Source: Frigidibacter albus (GTDB lineage Bacteria > Pseudomonadota > Alphaproteobacteria > Rhodobacterales > Rhodobacteraceae). Taken from it: a stretch of 64,000 bases of DNA. The notes below the pieces were generated by a model, which was not told the DNA's origin, made no database searches, and saw only the letters and a list, made by a program, of their open reading frames with translations. Position 1 is the first letter of the stretch. The number at the start of each line of letters is the position of its first letter. Location: positions 248,001 through 312,000 of the forward strand of contig NZ_JAAAUC010000005.1 of the NCBI RefSeq assembly GCF_009908165.1, read 5' to 3'. Made by a program: the position numbers and the translations under genes. Positions 18,709-28,703 of the stretch are shown in pieces.

Positions 18709-19539
18709 TTATTTCACGGCGCCGAAGGTCAGCCCGCGCACCAGCTGCTTCTGGCTGAACCAGCCCAGGATCAGGATCGGTGCGATGGCCAGCGTCGAGG
18801 CGGCAGAGAGTTTGGCGTAGAACAGCCCTTCGGGGCTGGAATACCCGGCAATGAACGTGGTCAGCGGCGCCGCCTTGGAGGTGGCAAGCTGCAGCGACCA
18901 GAACGCCTCGTTCCACGCCAAGATGATGTTCAGCAGCATGGTCGAGGCGATGCCCGGCACCGCCATCGGCGTCAGCACATAGAGGATCTCGGACCGCAGG
19001 CCGGCGCCGTCCATCCGCGCCGCCTCAAGGATCTCGGACGGGATTTCCTTGAAGTAGGTGTAAAGCATCCACACCACGATCGGCAGGTTCATCAGCGTCA
19101 GCACGATCACCAGACCGGTGCGGGTATCCAGCAGCCCGAAATCCCGGAAGATCAGGTAGATCGGCACCAGCACCCCCACCGCCGGCATCATCTTGGTGGA
19201 CAGCATCCACATCAGCACGTCCTTGGTGCGCCGGCCCGGCACGAAGGCCATCGACCACGCCGCCGGAATGCCGATGATGAGCGCACATACCGTCGATCCG
19301 ACAGAGATCACCACCGAGTTCCAGAAGTGGCGGAAGTAGTCCGACCGTTCCTGCACCGCGAAATAGTTCTCCAGCGTCCAGTCGAAGACCAGGAACTTCG
19401 GCGGGCTGGCAATCGCATCGCCCTCGGATTTGAAGCTGGTCAGGATCGTCCACAGGATCGGGAAGAAGATGGCGATCCCGATGGTCCAGGCGATCACCGT
19501 GACAATGGCCTTGCGGCGGGTGGAGGTTGCTCGGGCCAT
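18709..19539 (-). CDS. smoG: Polyol ABC transporter permease 2
   Basis: Inner-membrane permease of the sorbitol/mannitol importer, MalG type, 276 residues with about six transmembrane helices. An EAA-type loop, [20 protein letters not shown], contacts SmoK. It starts 3 bases after the smoF stop and pairs with it as a heterodimer. Confidence 0.93.
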   Translation of the reverse strand: MARATSTRRKAIVTVIAWTIGIAIFFPILWTILTSFKSEGDAIASPPKFLVFDWTLENYFAVQERSDYFRHFWNSVVISVGSTVCALIIGIPAAWSMAFVPGRRTKDVLMWMLSTKMMPAVGVLVPIYLIFRDFGLLDTRTGLVIVLTLMNLPIVVWMLYTYFKEIPSEILEAARMDGAGLRSEILYVLTPMAVPGIASTMLLNIILAWNEAFWSLQLATSKAAPLTTFIAGYSSPEGLFYAKLSAASTLAIAPILILGWFSQKQLVRGLTFGAVK

Positions 19540-19542
19540 TGC

Positions 19543-20415
19543 TCAGGTCTCCAGGTTCTTGCCGATCATCCGCATCAGGAAGATCGCAACGATATTGGCC
19601 AGGATGACCGCGACGATGCCGCCCGCAGCCCCGCTGCCCACGTCGAACTGCAGCAAGGACTGCACGTAGACGAGGTAGGTGAGCGTGGTGGAGGCCGTGC
19701 CGGGCCCGCCATTGGTGGTCACCAGAATTTCGGCAAAGGTGGACAGCAGGAAGATGGTCTGGATCAGGATCACCACCGTCGCCGCGCGCGCCAGATGCGG
19801 CAGCATGATGTGGCGGAACCGGCTCAGCGGCGGGGCGCCGTCCATCTCGGCCGCCTCCAGCTGCTCGCTGTCGAGGCTTTGCAGCGCGGTCAGCAGGATC
19901 AGCGTGGCGAAGGGCAGCCATTGCCATGCCACGATCAGCGTGATGGAAAACAGCGGCGCGACCGACAGGAAATCGAAGGGCTGCAGCCCCAGTGCCTTCG
20001 CCAAATGTGCAAACAGCCCGTTGACCGGGTTCATGAACATGTTCTTCCAGACCAGCGCCGACACGGTGGGCATCACGAAGAACGGCGCGATCACCAGCAC
20101 CCGCACGATGCCCTGCCCCCAGAACGGCTGGTCGAGCAGCAGCGCCAGCAGCACCCCGCCGACGGTGGTGATCAGCAGCACGCCCCCCACCAGCAGCAGC
20201 GTATTGGTCAGCGCGGTGAAGAAGGCCGGGTCGGTCAGGAAGTAGCGATAGTTGTCAAAGCCCGCGAAGGACTCCATGCCCGGCATCAGAAGGTTGTAGC
20301 GCAGGAATGAGAAATACAGCGTCATTCCCAGCGGCACGATCATCCACAGCAGCAGCAAGATCACTGCGGGCGAGATCATCAGCCGGCCGGCAAGGCGCGA
20401 AGCCTGAGTAGCCAT
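19543..20415 (-). CDS. smoF: Polyol ABC transporter permease 1
   Basis: Inner-membrane permease of the MalF type, 290 residues with six predicted helices. Its EAA loop reads EAAEMDGAPPLSRFRHIMLP. It lies 63 bases downstream of the binding-protein gene smoE, a space often used in such operons to give the binding protein higher expression, and 3 bases before smoG. Confidence 0.93.
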   Translation of the reverse strand: MATQASRLAGRLMISPAVILLLLWMIVPLGMTLYFSFLRYNLLMPGMESFAGFDNYRYFLTDPAFFTALTNTLLLVGGVLLITTVGGVLLALLLDQPFWGQGIVRVLVIAPFFVMPTVSALVWKNMFMNPVNGLFAHLAKALGLQPFDFLSVAPLFSITLIVAWQWLPFATLILLTALQSLDSEQLEAAEMDGAPPLSRFRHIMLPHLARAATVVILIQTIFLLSTFAEILVTTNGGPGTASTTLTYLVYVQSLLQFDVGSGAAGGIVAVILANIVAIFLMRMIGKNLET

Positions 20416-20478
20416 CGGAATGTCCTTTGGAAAAGCAAAGGGCAGAGGCGGATTGCGCCGCCTCTGCCCCGTGGCGCA

Positions 20479-21789
20479 TTACTTGATGTAGCCGGCCCGC
20501 GTCATCTCGCGCGTGGTCAGGGCCTGCGCCGCGGCCAGCGCGTCATCCGCCGAGGAAGTGCCGGCAAGCGCCGCCGAGAACTGCTGGCCCACCGCGGTGC
20601 CGATGCCCTGGAATTCAGGGATCGCCACGAACTGCACGCCCACATAGGGGACCTCGTCCACGGTCGGCTTGGTCGGATCGGCGGCGTTGATGCTCTCCAG
20701 CGTCATCGCTGCGAAGGGCACCTTCTGGTATTCGGGGTTCTCATACAGCGAGGTGCGGGTGCCCGGGGGCACGTTCGCCCAGCCTTCCTCGGCCGCGACA
20801 ACTTCCAGATAGTCCTTCGAGGTCGCCCAGGCGATGAAGGTCTTGGCCGCATCGACCTTCTGAGAGCCGGCGGGGATCGCCAGGTTCCACGCCCACAGCC
20901 AGTTGCCGCGCTTGCCAAGGCCGTTATCGGGCGCAAGCGCGAAGCCCACCTTGTCGGCCACGGTCGATTCCGCCGGGTTGGTCACGAAGGACGCGGCCAC
21001 GGTGGCATCGATCCACATGCCGCACTTGCCCTGCTGGAACAGCGCGAGGTTCTCGTTGAAGCCGTTGTTCGGGCCGCCGGGCGGGCCGTACTCGGTCATC
21101 AGCATCAGATAGTCGGTCAGCGTGGCTTTCCATTCCGGGCTGTCGAACTGCGGCTGCCAGTCCATGTCGAACCACTTGGCGCCATAGCTGTTGGCCATCG
21201 CCGACAGGAAGGCCATGTTCTCGCCCCAGCCGGCCTTGCCGCGCAGGCAGATGCCATAGATCTCGGCATCCTTGTCGGTCATCGCCGCCGCGGCTTCCTT
21301 GATGAACTCCCAGGTCGGGGCCTCGGGCATGTCCAGCCCGGCGGCTTCCATCAGGTCTGTGCGGTACATCACCATCGACGATTCGCCATAGAACGGTGCC
21401 GCGATCAGCTCACCCTCGACGGTCAGGCCGTTCCGGATGGCGGGCAGCAGGTCATCGACGTCGTATTCGGCGGGCAGGTCGTTCAGGCTGACCAGCCAGC
21501 CCTGCTTGCCCCAGATCGGCGCCTCGTAGGTGCCGATGGTCATCACGTCGAACTGGCCGCCCTGGGTGGCGATGTCGGTGGTGACGCGCTGGCGCAGGAC
21601 GTTCTCCTCCAGCGTCACCCATTCCACCTCGATATCCGGGTGCTTTTCGTTGAAGTCGGCCATCAGGGCCTGCATGCGGATCATGTCGCCGTTGTTCACG
21701 GTGGCGACGGTGATCGTTTCGGCTGTGGCGGCAGTGGCAAGCGCGCCAACGGCACACGCGCCCAGCAGGGCGCGAAGCGTCAATGTCAT
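20479..21789 (-). CDS. smoE: Polyol-binding periplasmic protein
   Basis: Extracellular solute-binding protein (family 1, MalE-like) that delivers sorbitol/mannitol to SmoFG. It has 436 residues from the ATG at 21789, which is preceded by a strong GGGAGG ribosome site. An upstream TTG-type extension is rejected because it would destroy the signal peptide. The first 22 residues (MTLTLRALLGACAVGALATA then ATA-ETIT) are a Sec signal peptide. It is the first gene of the smoEFGKS-mtlK operon. A promoter and palindrome lie directly upstream. Confidence 0.93.
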   Translation of the reverse strand: MTLTLRALLGACAVGALATAATAETITVATVNNGDMIRMQALMADFNEKHPDIEVEWVTLEENVLRQRVTTDIATQGGQFDVMTIGTYEAPIWGKQGWLVSLNDLPAEYDVDDLLPAIRNGLTVEGELIAAPFYGESSMVMYRTDLMEAAGLDMPEAPTWEFIKEAAAAMTDKDAEIYGICLRGKAGWGENMAFLSAMANSYGAKWFDMDWQPQFDSPEWKATLTDYLMLMTEYGPPGGPNNGFNENLALFQQGKCGMWIDATVAASFVTNPAESTVADKVGFALAPDNGLGKRGNWLWAWNLAIPAGSQKVDAAKTFIAWATSKDYLEVVAAEEGWANVPPGTRTSLYENPEYQKVPFAAMTLESINAADPTKPTVDEVPYVGVQFVAIPEFQGIGTAVGQQFSAALAGTSSADDALAAAQALTTREMTRAGYIK

Positions 21790-21850
21790 TGGTAGTCCTC
21801 CCTTGGCAGGTTTTATGGGCAATGCGTTGCGTGAGCATTTGCCCGGCTGC

Positions 21851-21886
21851 TGAGTAAATATTCATTCACAGTCACGCCAAAGTCAA
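21851..21886 (-). promoter_or_regulatory. smoE promoter with overlapping palindromic operator candidate
   Basis: Reading the minus strand, TTGACT (21886-21881) is followed after 17 bases by GAATAT (21863-21858), a plausible sigma-70 promoter about 70 bases from the smoE start. The -10 box lies within an imperfect AT-rich palindrome, TGAGTAAATATTCATTCA (plus strand, 21851-21868), in an otherwise GC-rich region. The SorC-type regulator encoded next door is the natural ligand-controlled candidate to bind there. Confidence 0.6.
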
Positions 21887-21921
21887 CGCAGATTCTGCGG
21901 GCGCCCATGATGGCAGCAGTG

Positions 21922-22872
21922 TCAGTCCAGAAGTGCCTGTGCCGTGGCCTCATCGGTGACGAGCCCGTTGATGATCCGCCCCGCCAGCGCCGCGCGGATC
22001 GCCTGCACCTTGGTCGGGCCGGCGGCGATGCCGATGATCGGCTCTTCCCGCGCCGGGGCAATCCGCACCCCACCCATCCGGGCAGAGATACCGCTGTCGA
22101 TATAGCGGCCCGAGGCGTCGAAGATGTTCCCCGCCACCTCGCCCACTGCGCCCTGCGCCTGAACCTCGGCCAGTTCGGCGGCGGTGATGAACCCGTCCTT
22201 GTGCAAGGGCGCATCGTTGCCCATCTGGCCAACGCCGACGAAGGTCGCATCCGCCTGCCGCGCCAACGCCACCACCGCCTGCACCGGGCGCAGCTGGTGA
22301 AAGGCCGCCCGCTCCTCGGCAGAGTCGGAAATCACCGGCACCGCCATCGGGTAATGCGGTGCCTGCAGCTTGTCGGCGATCCGCATCAGCACGTCGAAGA
22401 AGCTGGCAGACCCGTCCGGCGCGATATTCCCGATCAGCGAGACGATCCGGTGCCGGTCGCACAGCTGCGGCTGCAACTCATCCGCCATCCCGCGCAGCGC
22501 CCGGCCGGTGCCGACCGCAATCACCAGCGGCTCTGGCCGGGTCAGCATCCGCTCGAAGAGGTCGGCCGCAACCCCCGCAATCGCCCGCGCCGGATCGCCC
22601 GAGGCGCCCAGCGACGGCGCCACCCGGCATTCCAGCAGCCGGAACCGCCGCGCCAGTTCCGCCTCCAGCCGCAGGCACGATCCCATCCGATGATCGAGCC
22701 GCACCCGGATCAGCCCCTCGGCCAGCGCCCGGCTGACCAGCCGCTGCACCCGCTGCCGCGACACGCCAAGCTCTGCCGCGATCTGGTCCTGCGTCAGCCC
22801 GCCGACATAGGACAGCCAGCCCGCGCGCGCGGCCTCATCCAGCGTGGTGATCTCGGTCTCTGCCCGGCTCAT
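21922..22872 (-). CDS. SorC-type sugar-binding transcriptional regulator of the polyol operon
   Basis: A 316-residue DNA-binding regulator. An N-terminal helix-turn-helix ([26 protein letters not shown], about 24-49) precedes a sugar-phosphate-binding effector domain of the SorC/DeoR type ([45 protein letters not shown]). It most likely senses a phosphorylated polyol and controls smoE through the palindrome 50 bases past its stop codon. It corresponds in position to the regulator of the Rhodobacter polyol operon (sometimes called smoC). The start overlaps the stop of the HAD gene by four bases. Confidence 0.88.
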   Translation of the reverse strand: MSRAETEITTLDEAARAGWLSYVGGLTQDQIAAELGVSRQRVQRLVSRALAEGLIRVRLDHRMGSCLRLEAELARRFRLLECRVAPSLGASGDPARAIAGVAADLFERMLTRPEPLVIAVGTGRALRGMADELQPQLCDRHRIVSLIGNIAPDGSASFFDVLMRIADKLQAPHYPMAVPVISDSAEERAAFHQLRPVQAVVALARQADATFVGVGQMGNDAPLHKDGFITAAELAEVQAQGAVGEVAGNIFDASGRYIDSGISARMGGVRIAPAREEPIIGIAAGPTKVQAIRAALAGRIINGLVTDEATAQALLD

Positions 22873-23546
22873 GTCTCGCCCCCCAGTCGCGGATCAATCT
22901 GGAAGAAATCCGCAAAGGACGCAAACCGCCGTTCGGGGCGCGCATCCTCGGGCTCGTCTTCCAGATCAGGCCCCATATGGCTGCCGCCGGTAAAGCGCCA
23001 GACCCGCATCCCGGCGGCATGGGCGGCGCGGATGCCGTTCAGGCTGTCCTCGATCACCAGACAGCGCGCAGGATCGGCCCCCATCCGCGTCGCCGCCAGC
23101 AGGAACAGGTCCGGCGCCGGCTTGCCGTTGGCGACCATGCCTGCGGTGAACAGCCGCTCCCCCACCAGCCCTGCCAGCCCGGCAATCGCCAGCGACCGCT
23201 CGGCCCGCGCCTGGCTGGAGGAGGTCGCCACGCACCACGGCCGCGCCATCCCCGCCAGCACCGCGGCGGCCCCCGGCATCACCGCCAGCCGTGCCTCGAA
23301 CGCGGCCAGCAGCCGCTGGCGATACTGGTCCTCGAAGGCCGCCGAAAGCTCCACCCCGAACTCGGCCCGGATCACCTTCATCACCGTGGGATAGCTGCGG
23401 CCCAGAAAATGCCGCGCCACATAGGGCAGATCTATCGCCACCCCCAGCCCCGCCAGCTCGGCCACCAGCATCTGCGCGCTGATGATCTCGCTGTCGATCA
23501 GCACGCCGTCGCAATCGAAGATCACCAGATCAATCCCGCCGGTCAT
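22869..23546 (-). CDS. HAD-family sugar phosphatase/phosphoglucomutase-like hydrolase
   Basis: A 225-residue HAD-superfamily phosphohydrolase with [10 protein letters not shown] (FDCDGVLID, Asp nucleophile near residue 10), the threonine/serine motif VATSSSQ, the lysine in [11 protein letters not shown], and the acidic motif [10 protein letters not shown]. The cap is helical (subclass I). It is probably a phosphatase for a polyol or hexose phosphate, acting on the side of the SmoC-like effector pathway, since the two genes overlap. The ATG at 23546 has GGGGGAA ahead of it and gives the family N-terminus; the frame is open for 80 codons more, but that part is not protein-like. Confidence 0.85.
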   Translation of the reverse strand: MTGGIDLVIFDCDGVLIDSEIISAQMLVAELAGLGVAIDLPYVARHFLGRSYPTVMKVIRAEFGVELSAAFEDQYRQRLLAAFEARLAVMPGAAAVLAGMARPWCVATSSSQARAERSLAIAGLAGLVGERLFTAGMVANGKPAPDLFLLAATRMGADPARCLVIEDSLNGIRAAHAAGMRVWRFTGGSHMGPDLEDEPEDARPERRFASFADFFQIDPRLGGET

Positions 23547-23737
23547 GCTGTTCCCCCGTCCGCCCAAGGCCCTTATGGACCGGCCGCCGCGCGGGCGGAA
23601 CCCTGCCGATGCGGAACCGATGGCGGGCGTCTGTCTTAAATAGTTCATTGCACTGTCACACGAGCAAAGGGCAAACAGGCACAAAACCGCCCGAGACTGG
23701 AACGTTCGGGTTACCGGGTTTGGTAAGGAGAAGGCAA
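23547..23737. promoter_or_regulatory. Divergent promoter region between the HAD/smo genes and sqdB
   Basis: A 191-base region with the starts of two divergent operons. sqdB has a strong AAGGAGAAGG ribosome site at 23725-23734. The part around 23632-23675 is locally AT-rich and likely to contain promoters, but I could not fix a unique pair of hexamers. Confidence 0.45.
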
Positions 23738-24952
23738 ATGCGGATTGCGGTTCTTGGCGGCGACGGCTTCGTGGGTTGGCCCACATCCTTGCACCTGTCG
23801 AATCTCGGGCACGAGGTTCACATCGTTGACAACCTGTCGCGCCGCTGGATCGACACAGAGCTTGGCGTCCAGTCGCTGACCCCGATGGACAGCATCCAGG
23901 AACGCTGCCGGATCTGGCAACAGGAAACCGGCGAGAAGCTGCATTTCCACTTCCTCGACCTGCGCGAATACGACCGGATCAAATCCTGGCTGGAAGAGGT
24001 CCGCCCCGAGGCGATCATCCACTTCGCCGAACAGCGCGCCGCGCCCTATTCGATGAAGACCGACCGCCACAAGGTCTACACCGTCAACAACAACGTCTCG
24101 GCCACGCATAACCTGCTGGCGGCAATGGTGGAAACCGGTGTCGATGCGCATCTGGTCCATCTCGGCACCATGGGCGTCTATGGCTATTCCAGCGTCGGCG
24201 CGCCGATCCCGGAAGGCTATCTGGACGTCGAGATCGACACCCCGAACGGCAAGAAGGGGCTGGAGATCCTGTATCCCACCCGTCCCGGCTCGGTCTATCA
24301 CATGACGAAAAGCCTCGATCAGATCCTGTTCCAGTTCTACGCCCAGAATGACGGGCTGCGGATCACCGACCTGCATCAGGGCATCGTCTGGGGCACGCAT
24401 ACCGACCAGACCCGCCGCCATGACCAGCTGATCAACCGCTTCGACTATGACGGCGACTATGGCACCGTGCTGAACCGCTTCCTCATTCAGGCCGCCATCG
24501 GCTATCCGCTGACGGTGCATGGCACCGGCGGGCAGACCCGCGCCTTCATCCACATCCAGGACTCCGTGCGCTGCGTCGAGCTGGCGCTGTCGGATTCGCC
24601 GAAATCCGGTGAGCGGGTGCGGATCTTCAACCAGATGACCGAAACCCACCGCGTCCGCGATCTGGCCGAGATGATCGCCAGGATGTCCGGCGCCAAGGTC
24701 GCCTACCTGCCGAACCCGCGTAAGGAAGCCGATGAGAACGAGCTGATCGTGAAGAACGACCAGTTCCTGGCGCTTGGCCTGAACCCGATCACGCTGGCCG
24801 AGGGGCTGCTGTCCGAGGTGGTGGATGTGGCCAAGAAATACGCCCACCGCATCGACCGTTCGCGCGTTCCGGCCGTGTCCGCCTGGACCAAGGACATCGC
24901 CAAGCGGGTGGAGCATGACCCCGAGGGAAAGCGGCTGCGGTCGGTTTCGTGA
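23738..24952 (+). CDS. sqdB: UDP-sulfoquinovose synthase
   Basis: Makes UDP-sulfoquinovose from UDP-glucose and sulfite, the head-group donor for the sulfolipid SQDG. The 404-residue extended SDR has GGDGFVGW (7-14), the characteristic DNLSRRWID (31-39), [11 protein letters not shown] (97-107), T144 in LGTMGVYG, and Y187/K191 in YHMTKSLD. The WID and PYSM segments are diagnostic for SqdB/SQD1. It is the first gene of sqdBDC; its stop codon ends at 24952, directly against the sqdD start. Confidence 0.96.
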   Translation: MRIAVLGGDGFVGWPTSLHLSNLGHEVHIVDNLSRRWIDTELGVQSLTPMDSIQERCRIWQQETGEKLHFHFLDLREYDRIKSWLEEVRPEAIIHFAEQRAAPYSMKTDRHKVYTVNNNVSATHNLLAAMVETGVDAHLVHLGTMGVYGYSSVGAPIPEGYLDVEIDTPNGKKGLEILYPTRPGSVYHMTKSLDQILFQFYAQNDGLRITDLHQGIVWGTHTDQTRRHDQLINRFDYDGDYGTVLNRFLIQAAIGYPLTVHGTGGQTRAFIHIQDSVRCVELALSDSPKSGERVRIFNQMTETHRVRDLAEMIARMSGAKVAYLPNPRKEADENELIVKNDQFLALGLNPITLAEGLLSEVVDVAKKYAHRIDRSRVPAVSAWTKDIAKRVEHDPEGKRLRSVS

Positions 24953-25783
24953 ATGACTGAGGGACTGTTGCCCGATGGCCCGGCGCAGAGCCGCCGGGCC
25001 TGGGTCACGCTGGTGACCAATGCCGACTACGCGCTTGGGGCGCGGGCGCTGTTGCGCTCGCTGGCGCTGACCGGCACGTCGGCCGACCTCGTGGTGCTGC
25101 ACACCGATGTGGCGGCGGCTGACCTCGCCCTGCTGAAGGCGCTTGGCGCGCGGCTGGTGCAGGTGGACCTGCTGCCCACCAGCCCCGAGTTCAACGCCGC
25201 CCATGCCCGCGACGTGCTCCACGCCCGCGCTGCCTTTACCAAGGGCACCAAGCCGCCCTTCCACACGCCGCTCGACAACTTCGCCAAGCTGCGGCTGTGG
25301 CAGCTGGACTACGAGGCGGTGGTCTTCGTCGATGCCGACGCGCTGGTGCTGCGCAATTCGGATGTGCTGTTCGACTACCCCGAATTCTGCGCCGCGCCCA
25401 ATGTCTATGAAAGCGTGGCCGATTTTCACCGCATGAACTCCGGCGTCTTCACCGCCCGCCCGTCTGCGGCGACGTATCAGGCGATGATGGCGCGGCTCGA
25501 TGTGCCGGGCGCGTTCTGGCGGCGGACGGACCAGACCTTTCTGGAAAGCTATTTCCCGGATTGGCACGGCCTGCCGGTGTTTTGCAACATGCTGCAATAT
25601 GTGTGGTTTGCGATGCCGCAGCTCTGGGACTGGAAGGCGATCCGCATCCTGCATTTCCAGTATGAAAAGCCCTGGCAAGACCATGACAAGGCTGAACAAT
25701 TGCGCCCCCTGATCGACCTCTGGCGCGCCTATGCCGGCGACGGCCCCGTGCCCGACATCGCCAGCCTTCCGGGGCCCCTGTGA
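24953..25783 (+). CDS. sqdD: Sulfolipid-synthesis glycosyltransferase-like protein (GT8)
   Basis: A 276-residue GT8-family transferase resembling glycogenin, with VTLVTNADYALGARALLRSL at the N-terminus, the metal-binding VFVDADALVL (D127, D129), and FKxGT-like NQ/HFxxEKPW at the C-terminus. In Rhodobacter sphaeroides sqdD mutants lose SQDG, and it is taken to be the sulfoquinovosyl transferase of that pathway. It sits between sqdB (no gap) and sqdC (GTGA overlap), which is the Rhodobacter order. Confidence 0.93.
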   Translation: MTEGLLPDGPAQSRRAWVTLVTNADYALGARALLRSLALTGTSADLVVLHTDVAAADLALLKALGARLVQVDLLPTSPEFNAAHARDVLHARAAFTKGTKPPFHTPLDNFAKLRLWQLDYEAVVFVDADALVLRNSDVLFDYPEFCAAPNVYESVADFHRMNSGVFTARPSAATYQAMMARLDVPGAFWRRTDQTFLESYFPDWHGLPVFCNMLQYVWFAMPQLWDWKAIRILHFQYEKPWQDHDKAEQLRPLIDLWRAYAGDGPVPDIASLPGPL

Positions 25784-26625
25784 AAATCGCTCTGACCGGC
25801 GGCACCGGATTGGTCGGCCGGTTCCTGGCCGATGCCGCGCGGGCGGCGGGGCATGAGGTGACGCTGCTGTCGCGCAACCCTGCACCGGGGGGGCTGCGCT
25901 ATGACCTTGCGGGTGAGGTGCCCGACCTCGCGGGCTATGACGCGCTGATCCATGCCGCGTTCCAGCATGCACCCGGCCGCTATCGCGGCGGCGAAGGCAC
26001 TGATCCGGCAGGGTTTCTTGCCGCCAACCGCGACGGCTCGCTGCGCCTGTTCGCCGCCGCGCGCAAGGCCGGCGTGGGGCGCGCGCTGTTCCTGTCGACC
26101 CGCGCGGTCTATGGCAGGCATCCTGCGGGGACGGTCCTGATCGAAGACACCCCGTTGCGGCCAGACACGCTCTACGGCCAGATGAAAGCCGATGTGGAAC
26201 AAGGCCTTGCCGCCCTTTCCTCACCTGATTTCTCAACTGCCAGCCTCCGCGCCACCGGAGTCTACGGCCCCGGCGCCGATCACAAGTGGATCACCCTGTT
26301 CAACGACTTCCGCGCCGGCCGCCCGATCGCCCCGCGCGTGGCGACCGAAGTGCATGGCGATGACCTTGCCGCGGCCGCGCTGCTGCTGCTGAACGCCCCA
26401 GCACAAGCCCTCGCCCCCCATGCCTTCAACGTCTCCGACCTCACGCTCGACCTGCACGATCTGCTGGCCGAAGTCGCGCAGCTGACCGGCTGCGCCGCGC
26501 CGCTGCCGCCGCGCGCCGATGCGGCACAGGTCAGTGCCATGGACTGCACGCGGCTGCGCGCGCTTGGCTGGCGGCCGGGCGGTTGGCCGCTGCTGCGGGC
26601 CAGTCTGCCCGCCATGCTGGACTGA
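25780..26625 (+). CDS. sqdC: Sulfolipid-synthesis SDR-like protein
   Basis: A 281-residue extended-SDR protein with ALTGGTGLVGRFLADAA at the N-terminus and YGQMK as the Tyr-Lys pair. In R. sphaeroides sqdC mutants accumulate sulfoquinovosyl-1-O-dihydroxyacetone, suggesting a role in substrate specificity or reduction in SQDG synthesis. The start is a GTG that overlaps the sqdD stop (GTGA). It is the last gene of the operon; sqdA is not in the window. Confidence 0.9.
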   Translation: MKIALTGGTGLVGRFLADAARAAGHEVTLLSRNPAPGGLRYDLAGEVPDLAGYDALIHAAFQHAPGRYRGGEGTDPAGFLAANRDGSLRLFAAARKAGVGRALFLSTRAVYGRHPAGTVLIEDTPLRPDTLYGQMKADVEQGLAALSSPDFSTASLRATGVYGPGADHKWITLFNDFRAGRPIAPRVATEVHGDDLAAAALLLLNAPAQALAPHAFNVSDLTLDLHDLLAEVAQLTGCAAPLPPRADAAQVSAMDCTRLRALGWRPGGWPLLRASLPAMLD

Positions 26626-26709
26626 CCGCCACAACGTCCGCCACGCTTGCCAAGCGAGCCGAATCCGGCGCAGCATGTGCATACGAACAAAGCGCATGGG
26701 GGACCAAGG

Positions 26710-27789
26710 GTGAGCGAAGCCGCAACCGCCGCTGTTGCCGTCGAGGGCCGGAACCTGGTCAAGGCCTTCGGCCAAGGCAACGCCGCCGTCCGCGCGCTCG
26801 ATGATGTGTCGGTCACCATTGCCAAGGGCGAGTTCTTCACCCTGCTTGGCCCCTCGGGCTGCGGCAAGACCACGCTGCTGCGGCTGATCGCGGGGTTCGA
26901 AAGCCCAACCAGCGGCGCGATCCTGCTGGACGGGCGCGACATCACCGCCCTGCCGCCGAATCGCCGCCCGGTGAACACGGTGTTCCAAAGCTATGCGCTG
27001 TTCCCGCATCTGACCGTTGCCCAGAACGTCGCCTTTGGCCTGCAGATGTTGGGCAAACCCAAAGCGGAGGTTGCCGCGACCGTGGACCGGATGCTGGCGC
27101 TGGTGAAGCTGGAGGCCTTTGCCGCGCGCCGCACCAGCCAGCTGTCGGGCGGGCAGCAGCAGCGGGTGGCGCTGGCCCGGGCGCTGGCCCCCGCGCCGCA
27201 GGTGCTGTTGCTGGATGAGCCCCTCAGCGCACTGGACCTGAAGCTGCGCAAGGAAATGCAGACAGAGCTGAAGCGGTTGCAGACAGAGACCGGGATCACT
27301 TTCGTCTTCGTCACCCATGACCAGGAAGAGGCGCTGACGATGTCGGACCGCGTGGCGGTGATGTCGGCGGGGCAGATCCTGCAGACCGGCAGCCCGCGGC
27401 AGATCTACACCCGCCCGGCGAACCGCTTCGTCGCCAGCTTCATCGGCGAGACGAATTTCCTGACCGCCCGGATTTCAGGCGGCGCAGCGCATCTGGCGGG
27501 CGGCGTGATCGCCCTGCCTGCGGGCACCGCCGACACCGCGAGCGCCACACTGGCCATCCGCCCCGAACACCTGCGCCTTGCCCCGCCCGGCACCCCCGGA
27601 GCCCTTCCGGCGACCGTGGCGCATTCGGTCTATTTCGGCACCGACAGCCACCTGCATTTGCGGCTAGCGGACGGTGCCGAGCTGGTGGCCCGGCAACAGA
27701 CCTCCGCCGATGGTGCCGCGGGGCCGGAGCCCGGCACAGAGGTGGGCGTGCTGATCGCCGAGGGCGCGGTGCAGGTGCTGCAGGAATGA
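26710..27789 (+). CDS. potA: Polyamine ABC transporter ATPase
   Basis: ATP-binding subunit of a spermidine/putrescine-type importer. The 359-residue protein has Walker [10 protein letters not shown] (47-55), signature LSGGQQQR, Walker [26 protein letters not shown], and a C-terminal TOBE domain (IRPEHLRLA). The GTG at 26710 has GGGGGA 6 bases ahead and is preferred over an upstream TTG at 26647, which adds 21 unconserved residues. It overlaps potB by four bases (ATGA). It begins 84 bases after sqdC, so it probably has its own promoter. Confidence 0.92.
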   Translation: MSEAATAAVAVEGRNLVKAFGQGNAAVRALDDVSVTIAKGEFFTLLGPSGCGKTTLLRLIAGFESPTSGAILLDGRDITALPPNRRPVNTVFQSYALFPHLTVAQNVAFGLQMLGKPKAEVAATVDRMLALVKLEAFAARRTSQLSGGQQQRVALARALAPAPQVLLLDEPLSALDLKLRKEMQTELKRLQTETGITFVFVTHDQEEALTMSDRVAVMSAGQILQTGSPRQIYTRPANRFVASFIGETNFLTARISGGAAHLAGGVIALPAGTADTASATLAIRPEHLRLAPPGTPGALPATVAHSVYFGTDSHLHLRLADGAELVARQQTSADGAAGPEPGTEVGVLIAEGAVQVLQE

Positions 27790-28703
27790 CCAAGACCGCC
27801 GAACAGCAGCAAAGGGCCGCCACCACCCGCCGCAACTGGGCGCTGTCGGCCCCCGCGCTGCTGGTTCTGGCGCTGTTTGCCTCTGGCCCGCTGCTGATCG
27901 TGCTGGTCTATTCCTTCCTGCGCCCCGGCTCATACTCTGGTGTAGAATGGGAGTTCAGCACCGAGGCCTGGCAGGGCATCTTCCTGACGCGCGACATCTT
28001 CGACGGCACGCTTGGCTGGGCCGATGCCCACCTGAGCATCTTCTGGCGGTCGGTGAAACTGTCGCTGACCACCACCATCCTGACCTTCGCCTTCGGCTTT
28101 CCCACCGCCTGGTTCATCGCCACCCGTCCGGCGCGGGCGCGGGCCTTCTGGCTGTTCCTGATCACCATTCCGTTCTGGACCAACCTGCTGATCCGCACCT
28201 TCGCCATCAACGAGGTGATCCGGAATGAGGGGCTGATGAACACCGTGCTGATCAAGCTGGGGGTCATCGCAGAGCCGATCCGGGTGATCTACACCGATAC
28301 CGCCGTGCTGATCGGGATGACCTATGTCTACCTGCCGCTGATGGTGCTGCCGCTCTTTGCCGCCATCGACCGTTTCGACATGAAGCTGCTGGAGGCGGGC
28401 TATGACCTTTACGCCAGCCGCTGGCAGGTGCTGCGCCGGGTGGTGCTGCCGATCGTCAAGCCGGGCATCGTGGCGGGGTCGATCCTGGTGTTCGTGCCCT
28501 CGCTCGGGGCCTATGTCACGCCGCGGGTTCTGGGCGGCGGCAAGAACATGATGATCGGCAATTTCATCGAGCTGCAATTCGGGCAGGGCCGCAACTGGCC
28601 GCTGGGATCGGCGCTGGCGATGCTGCTGCTGCTGATCGTGATGGTGGCGCTGCTGGTCTATGTGCGCGCCGCGACCAAGGGGGCGCCGCAGGGCGGGCAT
28701 TGA
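27786..28703 (+). CDS. potB: Polyamine ABC transporter permease 1
   Basis: Inner-membrane permease, 305 residues, with about six helices and an EAA loop, [20 protein letters not shown]. It has a long first periplasmic loop, as PotB-type subunits do. It overlaps potA by four bases and potC by one (TGATG). Confidence 0.92.
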   Translation: MTKTAEQQQRAATTRRNWALSAPALLVLALFASGPLLIVLVYSFLRPGSYSGVEWEFSTEAWQGIFLTRDIFDGTLGWADAHLSIFWRSVKLSLTTTILTFAFGFPTAWFIATRPARARAFWLFLITIPFWTNLLIRTFAINEVIRNEGLMNTVLIKLGVIAEPIRVIYTDTAVLIGMTYVYLPLMVLPLFAAIDRFDMKLLEAGYDLYASRWQVLRRVVLPIVKPGIVAGSILVFVPSLGAYVTPRVLGGGKNMMIGNFIELQFGQGRNWPLGSALAMLLLLIVMVALLVYVRAATKGAPQGGH

